Assembly (NCBI GenBank): GCA_035578155.1
Contig: JAPWDM010000002.1
Coordinates: 35,698,437 to 35,762,436, forward strand
Length of the DNA: 64,000 bases
Reading direction: 5' to 3'
Origin: Brachynemurus nebulosus
Taxonomy: Eukaryota > Arthropoda > Insecta > Neuroptera > Myrmeleontidae
This document shows, in pieces, positions 1 to 8,334 of the stretch; positions within the stretch are counted from its first letter, which is position 1, and each line of letters opens with the position of its first letter. The notes under the pieces are model-generated. The model saw only the letters and a program-made list of their open reading frames with translations. It ran no database searches and was not told the DNA's origin. Position numbers and translations under genes: made by a program.

Positions 1-63
1 TTACGAATAGCTGAACTGAACTCGACTGACTAAAGATTCCGCGGGTTGAGCCTTATATACCTA

Positions 64-482
64 TGGAGTGATTCTTTTTTTGGGAGTGACTCTTTTTTAG
101 GAGTGACCTTTTTTGAAGTGACTCTTTCGGGAGTGACTCTTTTTTTGGAGTGACTCTTTTTTTTTGGGAGTGACTCTTTTTTTGGGAGTGACTCTTTTTT
201 TGGGAGTGACTCTTTTTTTGGGAGTGACTCTTTTTTGGGAGTGACTCTTTTTTGGGAGTGACTCTTTTTTGGGAGTGACTCTTTTTTAGGAGTGACTCTT
301 TTTTGGGAGTGACTCTTTTTTTTTTGGGAGTGACTCTTTTTTTTGGGAGTGACTCTTCTTTTTGGGAGTGACTCTTTTTTGGGAGTGACTCTTTTTTGGG
401 AGTGGCTCTTTTTTTGGGAGTGACTCTTTTTTGGGAGTGACTCTTTTTTTGGGAGTGGCTCTTTTTTGAGAGTGGCTCTTTG
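64..482. repeat. minisatellite, 17-20 bp unit
   Basis: About two dozen tandem copies of a unit of the form GGGAGTGACTCTTTTTT. Variation is mostly in the length of the T run, with a few AGGAGTG or GGCTC variants. Read on the minus strand the array stays open and would encode Lys/Ser/His/Gln/Pro-rich repeats, but this follows from the unit and the T-run slippage and is not evidence of a gene. It lies about 350 bp upstream of the first plus-strand ORF. Confidence 0.95.
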
Positions 483-561
483 ATGTCATTTGGTGTCATT
501 TTGATGCACTTTGGTGTCATTTGATGCATTTTGGTGTAAATTTGGTGTATTTTTGGTGTTT
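482..561. repeat. second short minisatellite
   Basis: Degenerate tandem copies of TTTGGTGTCATTTTGATGCA-like units, losing the TCATTTTGATGCA part towards the right, where only TTTGGTGTA remains. The array abuts the preceding minisatellite directly. Confidence 0.8.
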
Positions 562-619
562 AAACTCAGCTTCCCAAGTAGTGTCAAGAGCTGGATTGAT
601 AGCAAAGACTTTGTATGAT

Positions 620-785
620 ATCCCCACCAACATGGAGCAGCGAATACGTATGGTGGACCGGAGCAGTCGCAGTATCCCCCACCAACATGGAGCAGCGAAT
701 ACGCATGATGAGCCGGAGCAGTTGCAGTATCCCCCACCAACATGGAGCAGCATATAATGATGATGATGACGGTGAGCCGGAGCAG
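620..785. repeat. 55-bp tandem repeat, three copies
   Basis: Three copies of a unit containing CCACCAACATGGAGCAG, followed by a GGAGCAGT box, start near 622, 677 and 732 with an exact 55-bp period. The third copy is truncated and runs into a GATGATGATG tract. Because 55 is not a multiple of three, the repeat is not a protein repeat. It argues that the true start of the following ORF is the ATG at 832 and not the ATG at 742 inside the repeat. Confidence 0.9.
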
Positions 786-831
786 TTTGAATTTTTTTTT
801 CGGCGAAGCAAGACCAAGTGAAAAAACAACA

Positions 832-1401
832 ATGAGTGAAGATCTTCAACAGCTTATAACAATGGAGGAATCCACAGTCAAAAATCGATTGTTGAATAAG
901 ATGTTGGATAAAGCTATCCGATTATCTGATTCGGAGATGATCCAATCGATAGGATCAAGAGATCGTCAAATTTTTCATCCTAAAAAAATAAAATTAGCGG
1001 TTGAATGGGGCTCATCTGTGGAAACTTTCGATATTCTGTTCAACCTTACATTCGATGAATGGGACATTGGTGAAGACAGCCTAGATGGATTTGATATGTT
1101 GTCGCATTATCTTACGAAGTGGATGCGGAAAGCGATAGAGTATGCTCGTCCGAAACTGCTGCAGCATATATTGAAGCTTGTGGAAGAATATGGCGTTCCA
1201 CAATTATATTTCAGTCCAAAGTGTGTAGAAGGAGACGCCGAATTGTTGAAGTGGATCACACACAACATTGAAAAAGGTGAAACCAATCAATCAGCACTCC
1301 TGGGCTGGGAAAGTGGCCCGGATACGGGAGCGTGGCCGTCGACAAACTTACAAGATTACTTAGATATATACAAAATTTTACAAACTAATTTTAATATTTA
1401 A
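832..1401 (+). CDS. unrecognised 189-residue protein of possible viral-element origin
   Basis: I do not recognise this protein. From the ATG at 832 (MSEDLQQ...) it is 189 residues, highly charged and predicted to be mostly helical. Repeated helix pairs such as AIEYARPKLLQHILKLVEEY are loosely ankyrin-like. The frame is also open upstream to 742, but that part lies in the 55-bp tandem repeat, so 832 is preferred. It ends just where the next open frame begins (shared bases 1395-1401, different phase), so the two may be one gene broken by a frameshift or joined by splicing. No TATA box was obvious upstream. Its codon use is ordinary and the frame is intact, which suggests either recent insertion or constraint. 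Confidence 0.6.
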   Translation: MSEDLQQLITMEESTVKNRLLNKMLDKAIRLSDSEMIQSIGSRDRQIFHPKKIKLAVEWGSSVETFDILFNLTFDEWDIGEDSLDGFDMLSHYLTKWMRKAIEYARPKLLQHILKLVEEYGVPQLYFSPKCVEGDAELLKWITHNIEKGETNQSALLGWESGPDTGAWPSTNLQDYLDIYKILQTNFNI

Positions 1402-1511
1402 CATTTGAAGCAAGAAATGAAGAAAAGGAAGATAAAGCACCAGTATTTCAAAATCAGCAGGAAGATGATACAGATCTATCTACAAGAAACTTGAATACTT
1501 TTAATCAAAGT

Positions 1512-2297
1512 ATGATGGCTGCAGCAGAAGCAATCAGACGTAAATTCCACGCTTTAAAAAACTCGCATAATATTCTACAATCGGCGAATGATGAAGATAA
1601 TCGATCTGATGAACAAAAGCATTTACCATCGCCTGATAACTACAAAGAAACAAGTTTTACTCCAAAGATGGCTGGTCTCTTACAAACTGCTCTAGACATA
1701 TTAATGGTCAAAGAGCTTCAGAACGCATGCGCAAAGGATGAAGAGCAAGAAAATAAAAATTCAGGAGAAAAGGAACAACCTTCGACATCTAACTCAACAA
1801 ATGGCGGAGCTAAACGTTTCAAATATGATGATGAAAATGCTAACCTTCATAATGGCCATTCGAAACCTGTTGATGAAGAAGAAGAATATTTTGATGACCC
1901 GAACCATTTAGTTGATGAACTAAGAAGTTTAGCGACTCAGACGCAAATTGGAGAAGAAATGGTTAATACTGTGTGCAATTTAATGGAAAGGAGTCATATC
2001 ATAAATCCCAGCTTCGCGGATTATATCGAAAACGAGAAAAAACGAAGTCATTTTAATAATTTAAAGGAAAGTGACATTGGAAAGCGGATTATCTCAATAA
2101 CTAGGGAATTGGAAAAGCATGATATTATTGAGCCAGTGTTAAAGTATATATCAAATGATGAAAAAACATCTGATAGCGATAGCGAAGATACTGCGAGCGA
2201 AGGAGAAGCTGATGATGACGAGAATACAGTCGCCAACGATGGTGATGAAAAAATTTCGGGTGAAGGGTTATACTTAAGGCCCTATAGGAGATATTAA
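1512..2297 (+). CDS. acidic disordered protein with C-terminal GEGLYLRPYRRY tail
   Basis: The first in-frame ATG is at 1512 (MMAAAEAIRRKF...), giving 261 residues. The frame is open without an ATG back to 1395, overlapping the end of the preceding ORF, so a fusion, splice or frameshift product is possible. Residues 1-40 are basic and helical. The middle is Glu/Asp/Asn/Ser-rich with a basic AKRFKYDDE patch that could serve as a nuclear signal. A helical segment (NHLVDELRSLATQTQIGEEMV) follows, then a Ser/Asp/Glu tract (SDSDSEDTASEGEADDDE). The last residues, GEGLYLRPYRRY, resemble the Gly-Leu-Tyr-Leu-x-Pro-Tyr ends of minor virion proteins in Polinton or adintovirus-like elements. That comparison is from memory and is weak. 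The sequence shows a clean ORF with no stops. Confidence 0.6.
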   Translation: MMAAAEAIRRKFHALKNSHNILQSANDEDNRSDEQKHLPSPDNYKETSFTPKMAGLLQTALDILMVKELQNACAKDEEQENKNSGEKEQPSTSNSTNGGAKRFKYDDENANLHNGHSKPVDEEEEYFDDPNHLVDELRSLATQTQIGEEMVNTVCNLMERSHIINPSFADYIENEKKRSHFNNLKESDIGKRIISITRELEKHDIIEPVLKYISNDEKTSDSDSEDTASEGEADDDENTVANDGDEKISGEGLYLRPYRRY

Positions 2298-4632
2298 AAT
2301 AAGCTATCGGCATTTAATAAGTTGTTAAAAAAAAATCTTTGTAACTTTTCCAATAGCTATATGTTAATTATTTTAAAATTATGTGAGTGTTGTTATTTCT
2401 TACATACCACAGTCCTTAAGCAATTTTAGTAATTCGTTAAAAAAGATCACCGAAATGATTGTTCTTACAACGAACTATGTAATGTGTATTTTCTAAGCTA
2501 TTAAAATAGGTAATGTTTTTGCTTGCTCCTGAATATAGGCAATTAAATCGCATTGTCCTATTAACATTCTGGTGCGATAGAACATATGTGTAAACTATGT
2601 AATTCTTGCTAATAAGTATTTACCCATGTTATTAATGATTTGCTAATTTGAAGTATCGTTTGCACAGTAATGATCTAAAACTGCTGTGCAGGAAAGGGTT
2701 AATTAATTGAATGCAGCTTAACTCCGGAAAAAAAATAAAATTTCGTAATCCAAAATTAAAGTTTTCATCCGCTCTTTAAAAATTATGAGAGTTATTTACT
2801 GTCCACCCTATATATACGCATTTATTCTTATGATATAAAACTACATTTTCAATTCGTTTGCTTAGAAATATTTGTCTGTGACTGATAATTTTTAGGTGTT
2901 TTTACAAAATTAAACTGCAAAAAAATAGTTTAAATGTATTTCACTGTCTATAAAATCATAAATTTTTTTTCTCTATCATCAATAAATTAACAAACAAAAA
3001 ATACTTATTCAATACCTACCTAGCTTGCTATAACTATTGTTTATGGTAGAAAATATTGCGGGGAATATATAAACATAATAAGTTTCAGCGAAGTAAGAAC
3101 ATACAAATTTAACATGGGAAAAAATTGTTGAGATCAGAGCATGCTTGTCTTTTATGGGTATCGTTTTATATAGGCATCGATAGTTACTAAAATTTTCTTT
3201 AATTGCAAAAAAGGTAAATTTGAAAACAAAACAATAGGTGCCTAATTTTCTACTAAGCAGTACTATTTGTTAATAAATATTTCAACATTAGATTAATATT
3301 TATTTATAGTTATCTTAATAAATTTACTGCTATTGTCTTTTATTGACTTCTGAATATTATTTTGACGCGATATTATTTAAAATTTTGCTAAATTTTTAAT
3401 AAATAAAACACATTTTTATAAATTATAATAATATACAATATATTGGAGTATGATAATATGAGAAAAAAAAACGCTTATTTAGCATTGATAAAATAATTTC
3501 GTATTTAAGATGAATTGCTATTACTACCGTTATTTACAAAAACTAGAGGTCATTTAATACCTATAGATATATTTAACTAATTTTTTAACAATAGCAAGTA
3601 ATAATTTTTTGATAAAAATAGCTATAAATTTTTTTAGATAAGTTATAAAATATTAAAAGGAAAATTTTCTTAAAATATATAGAACATTGTGCTATTAATT
3701 TAAGACTAAAAAAATATTATGAGGAGAAATTAATGTTTCAAAACTGTTTTAAATTCTTGATATTACATATTCAGTTTTAAAAAATATTAAGAAATATGAT
3801 TTTTTACAATATATTGATATTGTAAAATATATGTTTTTTAACGGTGTAGAAACCCATACTTTTAACAGAGTACTGTATATATGCGAAATATTATATTACT
3901 ATATATATATATTTAAAAAAAATTCGTTTTTATTTAATTGTTGATGACCAAATATTTTTACATTAAATGAGTAAATTCTTATGTATTTTATAACATGATA
4001 TCGCGTGATTACAGTTATATAGTAAAGTAATCATGAGTATTTATAAGTTATATATTTAAAAGAAAAAATACACACTTAGATATTTATAACGTAAGTATGT
4101 AACAATTTTAGCTGATTTAGTTGATTAAAGATTTAGCTGATTAAATAACATCAAAGAATATGCATACAGATTTAAAAAAAAAATGTACAGAGTGATACAT
4201 TTTTGTAAAATTTACGAGTATATATGGTGTACCATAATTGTAAATGGAATTTTTATATTACATCAAGTTTAAGGTATAATATCAAAAATTAGTTTGATTT
4301 CTTTTTAGGGGATCGGTGTAAATCAAAAGATCGGTTTTTTTCTTTAAATTTATTTTATTAAGTATAGTTTTAAACAAAAATAGGTACACAATGATCACTT
4401 TTTTAACTTGTAAAATTTATAATTATATTAAAAATTTGTGCATATGCAAGAAAGTGTTCTGTGAGGAATCAAAGATCACCAATTGGTCGACTTGTGTATT
4501 AAAATAGTAAAAAATTATTCAACAAACAGCATTGAATTTATAGAGGTGGTTTGTAGACTTTTCAAGTTCAATTATAGACGAAATATTGGAAATATTGAAA
4601 TATCGGAATATTTCTGTTGTATGTAATTTACG
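2298..4632. other. AT-rich spacer
   Basis: About 2.3 kb of very AT-rich sequence. I see no ORF of note, no TIR pair and no tRNA-like segment. It separates the two groups of island-type ORFs. Confidence 0.7.
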
Positions 4633-4758
4633 GATCATTACATCAATCTTCTTCAATGTTCTAACGCAGAATTAAGAGAACTAAGTAAAGCGAAGCGTCG
4701 AGAGGAAATTATTAAACAACTCGTTGAAAACTCTGAAATACCAACAATTCTACGATAA
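4633..4758 (+). pseudogene. decayed coding fragment of virus-like element family
   Basis: A short in-frame stretch, DHYINLLQCSNAELRELSKAKR followed by REEIIKQLVENSEIPTILR, ends at a TAA. It follows a stop at 4624 and has no start codon. Its coding character is visible in the Leu/Ile heptad-like spacing and charged helix. Proteins with LLxCS..LR.L.KAKR-type helices are familiar from small ORFs of Polinton-like elements in insects (recollection, not searched). It lies in the same orientation as the flanking ORFs, supporting a single decayed island. Confidence 0.5.
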
Positions 4759-4769
4759 ACTAATGAGCG

Positions 4770-4866
4770 GCGTAGTAATGTAGATGACGAATCTCCCCCG
4801 GTTGGTTTCGAACTCACAATCTACCAGATAAGAGCGGAGTTGCTAACCACTACACCAACTCGGGGT
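4770..4866 (-). repeat. tRNA-headed SINE fragment (family shared with 61.2 kb)
   Basis: The minus strand carries an A box (TGGTGTAGTGGTTAGCAA) and a B box (GTGAGTTCGAAACC) in tRNA spacing (4794-4865, 72 nt). Outer CCCCG/CGGGG bases can pair as part of an acceptor stem. It is followed by GGGGGAGATTCGTCATCTACATT, split here as GGGGGAGA plus TCGTCATCTACATT, which recurs after the tRNA-like region at 61216-61310. The shared tail shows a retroposed family and not a lone tRNA gene. Confidence 0.75.
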
Positions 4867-5053
4867 CGACAAACTAATTGATTTTACACAATAAAATAAC
4901 ACGATAACGAATCATTGAAAAGTTGACCGGCGGATATTCGAATTGAATTTAAAACGTTGAAGGAGGTGTCGGAGAATACATCAGCATTCTGTCTTCTACT
5001 ACATGACCGTGTGGTTCAATATAATCCATTGACGAATATTGTTACAAAAAATG

Positions 5054-5090
5054 TATAAAAGCATCGCAATCCGACTATAAATCAGCCAGT
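5054..5090 (+). promoter_or_regulatory. TATA box and initiator for the 5111 gene
   Basis: TATAAAAG at 5054-5061 lies about 30 bp upstream of an arthropod-like initiator (ATCAGCCAGT, 5081-5090). That would give a 5' leader of about 25 nt before the ATG at 5111. A second TATAAATC is at 5076-5083. The compact TATA-Inr-ATG layout is typical of viral-type or intronless insect genes. Confidence 0.7.
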
Positions 5091-5110
5091 TTCGCTCTAG
5101 ACAACGCACA

Positions 5111-5623
5111 ATGAAGACCGACGCAGCAATTGTTGACTTCCAAGGATTTCCAAATTCAACAAATGGGAAATTCTACATAAAGGAATTAGCTCTGTTCAAA
5201 TTCGATTCTTCCGAAGAAAATTGTGGTGAAGATTATATACTACAACACTATATTTTCAAATCACCAATACCGTTTTGCGGATTAAGTGAAAAGGATCAAC
5301 GCACAGCTCGCTGGTTACGGAAAAACCATCATGGGTTCGCCTGGATGGATGGACATATTGAATACGAGGAACTACAATACATTTTAATAAACAATCTACA
5401 CGGAACTCGCATCATCTATGCGAAGGGAGAAGAAAAAGTACGCTATTTGAAACGACTACTACCGTCAGCGCCCATAATGAACTTTGAAGAAATAACAATT
5501 TGCCCTAAGTTGAGAATCATAACATCAACATACACTAGTCCTCGATGCGGCTATCATTCCGGAGCAACTTGCGCCATGGAAAATGTCATATCCATATACA
5601 AATATTATTGTAATAACATTTAA
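5111..5623 (+). CDS. predicted RNase H-fold-like protein of insect virus-like element family
   Basis: A complete intronless 170-residue protein with TATA box, initiator and AATAAA signal in the expected places. It starts MKTDAAIVDFQGF and continues with FYIKELALF, which look like the first two strands of an RNase H/exonuclease-like sheet. Next come a PIPFCGL...ARWLRKNHHGFAWMDG helix region, EELQYIL, then IIYAKGEEKVRYLKRLL. The C-terminal CGYHSGATCAMENV gives a conserved-looking Cys/His...CA-x-N pattern. Small proteins with this order (VDFQGF/KELA, HG-x-W-x-DG, YAKGxEK, HxxxxCAxxN) occur in many insect genomes next to virus-like elements (recollection). The fold assignment is an inference, and no complete catalytic set is evident. 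Confidence 0.65.
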   Translation: MKTDAAIVDFQGFPNSTNGKFYIKELALFKFDSSEENCGEDYILQHYIFKSPIPFCGLSEKDQRTARWLRKNHHGFAWMDGHIEYEELQYILINNLHGTRIIYAKGEEKVRYLKRLLPSAPIMNFEEITICPKLRIITSTYTSPRCGYHSGATCAMENVISIYKYYCNNI

Positions 5624-5652
5624 ACATTTTTACTGTAAAATATTTCTTTTAA

Positions 5653-5658
5653 AATAAA
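5653..5658 (+). terminator. poly(A) signal AATAAA
   Basis: AATAAA lies 30 bp after the stop codon of the 5111-5623 gene. It fits as that gene's cleavage/polyadenylation signal, although such hexamers are common in this AT-rich DNA. Confidence 0.5.
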
Positions 5659-6110
5659 TTTATTAAAATAAGAAAAAAATATTAAAAAATTAAAAATAAA
5701 CAAATGTGTTTTTATTTAATAAAAAAATAAAAATTAAAAATTAAAAATTAAAAATAAAAAAATGTGTTTTTATTTAGAGGAAAACCTGTATAAACCTGTT
5801 TTCAGATAAAAATATACAATCATATGATAAAATTCATTTTTGCATATTAGAGAGAAATCTTCGCTGTTTGATATCAGTTTACCTTTAGTGACGTCAGCTG
5901 ACAATTTAAGCCTGTTTTCAGATAAAAATATTATAAAATTATGAAAGCAAGGCCATCTTTTAATGGCTAGTTTAACTATCAAAAAAAAGGTTTTCGATGC
6001 AATCTATTGACAATTTTTCAAACTTACACACAGGAATCCAGACTACGAGCGCCATCTAGCTGTGAATTTACAAATCTCAAAAGTGGCTGCGCCATCTATT
6101 AGGGAATTCT
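5659..6110. other. AT-rich, with short A/T minisatellite and partial duplication
   Basis: Contains repeated AAAAATTAAAAATT units (5720-5760). TGTGTTTTTATTTA occurs twice (near 5704 and 5762) and CCTGTTTTCAGATAAAAATA twice (near 5797 and 5911). GCGCCATCTA-type words occur twice before 6100. No gene is seen. Confidence 0.6.
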
Positions 6111-6235
6111 TAGGTTAGAAAAAAATTTGTTAGGTTAAGCTAAGTTCACTTAGGTTTCGTTAGGTTAGGTCAAGTTTCGTTGGGTTCTGTTAGGTTAGAA
6201 AAAATTTCACTAGATATCGTTAGGTTGGAGACCAA
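6110..6235 (+). repeat. degenerate TTAGG-rich tract
   Basis: Around eight TTAGG words occur within 125 bp, including TTAGGTTAGGTCAAG and several GTTAGGTTAG runs separated by short TTTCGT or AAAAATTT spacers. TTAGG is the common insect telomere unit. The pattern here is broken and could equally be a GTTAGGTTAG-type simple repeat found internally in many insect genomes. Confidence 0.6.
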
Positions 6236-6362
6236 GTTTTGCTCCACCCACCGCCGGAGGCTTCTAGAACCGCCTCGGTAGTTTTGCCTCCATCCGAGAT
6301 CGCTCAAAAAGTCGGCAGGTGGGAAGGTGGATCCCAAACTCTTAAAAAACTACTACTACTGT
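6236..6362 (+). repeat. candidate 3' end of a non-LTR retrotransposon or SINE
   Basis: A locally GC-richer segment (CCACCCACCGCCGGAGGCTT... to GGTGGGAAGGTGGATCC) ends in a run of A residues followed by (ACT)4. A simple-repeat terminus after a GC-richer tail is typical of a non-LTR 3' end. No coding part is visible. Confidence 0.35.
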
Positions 6363-7530
6363 AATATACTCATGTTATTGCTTTGCCTTTTTGAAGATAA
6401 TCGATGAACAAAATTCCGTGACTATTCCAAAAAAAAACAGTCGCCATTATCTTCCTGGTCGATAAAATTGCCTTCACCTTTTTCGGAACATGTTTACGTT
6501 TTGCAATTCACTGTTTTGATTGTTCTTACGTTTACGACTCACGTTTCAGGAGTATAGTGAAGGATTTAGATTTCATCTACACTCTACAGCTATGAATCGA
6601 TGCAAAAAATCTAATTCGATCCGCTCCAATAAAGTCTTGCGAATATTTATTCGAATGCGTTGTATAAGCAATGTGTTGCGAATGTCGAATTCTTCATTCC
6701 ATATATGATAAATGCATTCTTTTGATATTCCCATAGTCTCTTCTATGTTTTTAACCTTTATTCAACGGTTGTCCAGTACAATTTTGTGTTAACTTTTTCG
6801 ATGTAGTCTTCGGCCGTCCCGAACTCTCATTATCTACCAAAAACAAATATTTAATAAAAGCTCGATACCCAAGTTTTTTCTTGCCACGAAAACTCTCACA
6901 ACGACTCACTTAAACAATTATTAAACAACAGTTGAGAGTCCAAAATGGTTGAAATTTCAGTAAGTATTTATAAACACATGCACAAACTCATTTTCCAATT
7001 TTTGCTGAAAAGTATTACCATCTTCATATTCTAACATGGTTTTAATCGGGGGCTCTACCCAGGAAGAGAGTTATGACCATATTCTGCATTTATTCTCTCA
7101 ATATGATGTAATGTATGTACATCAATAAGATCAATACTATTAGCCACGCTTTACCAAGACCGTTCAAATAAATAAATTAACTTAGTTAGTTTCTCAACAA
7201 CGTACATCAATTTTGTTAGTTCCGCAACAAGGCGCAGCGTGTGAAGAAATTTATTCTTTATTAATTATAAATAAATACATAGATATGCAGCCTTTCTTTG
7301 AGTACACACGGTACATAGCATGTAGTGGTCACAACTGGATTACAGAATAGGACGGCATTTTGTTAATTTCACAAAAACGCCTCTTTGCTTTTGATTAAAC
7401 TTTTTGAGAGTAAGTACATAGTTTGAACAATATTTTGCACTTTTTTCATAAGCGCCAATTCATTAAAACTGCACGAAAAATAATATTTTTACGAAATGGA
7501 ATATTTTTGAAAATTGTATTGTAAATAGTT
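6363..7530. other. no gene recognised
   Basis: AT-rich sequence. A 62-codon ORF at 6520-6708 has no recognisable features and looks like chance. Nothing else supportable. Confidence 0.5.
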
Positions 7531-7716
7531 GTCGATGTAGATATCAAAACAGCGATTTTTAAAATTTTTGTCTGTCTATCTGTCTGTCTGTTCACGTATC
7601 ATACAAAAACTATTAGACGGATTTTAATGAAATTTGGTGTGATGATAACTAATTACCTGGGTCAACATCAAGGATGATACTTCCGGCAAAATATCTCATT
7701 CCCACGGGAAAATTGA
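7531..7716 (+). repeat. TCTG-rich dispersed repeat
   Basis: Contains TCTGTCTATCTGTCTGTCTG, then text of the form ACGGATTTTAATGAAATTTGG and TACTTCCGGCAAAATATC. This arrangement (tetranucleotide run, then GATTTTGATGAAATTTGG-like words) is a well-known dispersed arthropod repeat. Related tracts occur inverted near 45350-45420 and loosely near 37330. Confidence 0.6.
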
Positions 7717-8147
7717 AATACAAACAAAAGTTTGTCATACGTAGTAATGTCTCACAAGCACTCGATAATATTTGAAATTAAAATTGTAACTGTTTCTCGA
7801 ATCAGAGAGAGTACTAATACACATAGGTGATTGAATGGGTGTCCGGCTCGGACACCTGTCGAGCATATAGGATCGTTGGTGTAGTGGTTAGCACGCCTGG
7901 CTGGCGTTACCAGGTGATCCTGGGTTCGATTCCCGGCCGATCCGGATAATTTTTTCAACCACTTTTTGATTTTTAATTTGCATATGTGGTTTTTGGTCAT
8001 GCTAACTAAGGCAGTCGCGTGCTTAAAGTTTCAGTTTAACTGAACGATAAGTGAACATATCAATACTGCGTGTGTTGAAATACAAACAAAAGTTTGTCAT
8101 ACGTAGTAATGTCTCACAAGCACTCGATAATATTTGAAATTAAAACT
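7715..8147 (+). repeat. 361-bp-period tRNA-headed repeat, one copy plus partial
   Basis: The segment GAAATACAAACAAAAGTTTG... to ACTCGATAATATTTGAAATT occurs at 7715 and again at 8077, 362 bp apart, enclosing a tRNA-like head at 7870-7944. The same unit, in the same order, makes the array at 11.2-12.2 kb. It behaves both as a SINE (tRNA head, A/T-rich body) and as a tandem satellite (repeat edges inside the body). Confidence 0.85.
7870..7944 (+). tRNA. tRNA-like head of repeat (likely pseudo-tRNA)
   Basis: 75 nt with a near-complete cloverleaf. The acceptor GGATCG pairs with CGATCC and the D arm contains GTGTAGTGGTTAGCAC. The CCTGG/CCAGG anticodon stem carries a nine-base loop, and the T arm is CTGGG TTCGATT CCCGG. 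The enlarged anticodon loop makes a working tRNA unlikely. The related copies at 11566 and 11927 have normal seven-base loops with anticodon AGT. Confidence 0.45.
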
Positions 8148-8334
8148 TCTCATTGAGTTTAAAACAATGCGTCGCGCGGACGACGTCGCGGGAACAACTA
8201 GTCAGATAAATCACTAGTTTCATCAGTTTCGATTAATTTACACACATAGTTACAATTTTATCAAAAATTAAGATTTAAATCATCTCGTTCAAAAAATGAA
8301 TATCATTTACTTAAATCAGCATAATCAACTACAC

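Noticed and set aside
64..482. Regular repeats that could suggest a CRISPR array
   Set aside because: Units are directly tandem without unique spacers, and the host is eukaryotic.
53..529. 158-codon minus-strand ORF of KKSHSQK/RVTPKK repeats
   Set aside because: It is the translation of a minisatellite whose T-run slippage stays open by chance. No start context, domain or conserved end.
7752..8000. 82-codon minus-strand ORF
   Set aside because: Again the antisense of the tRNA-headed repeat, not a gene.
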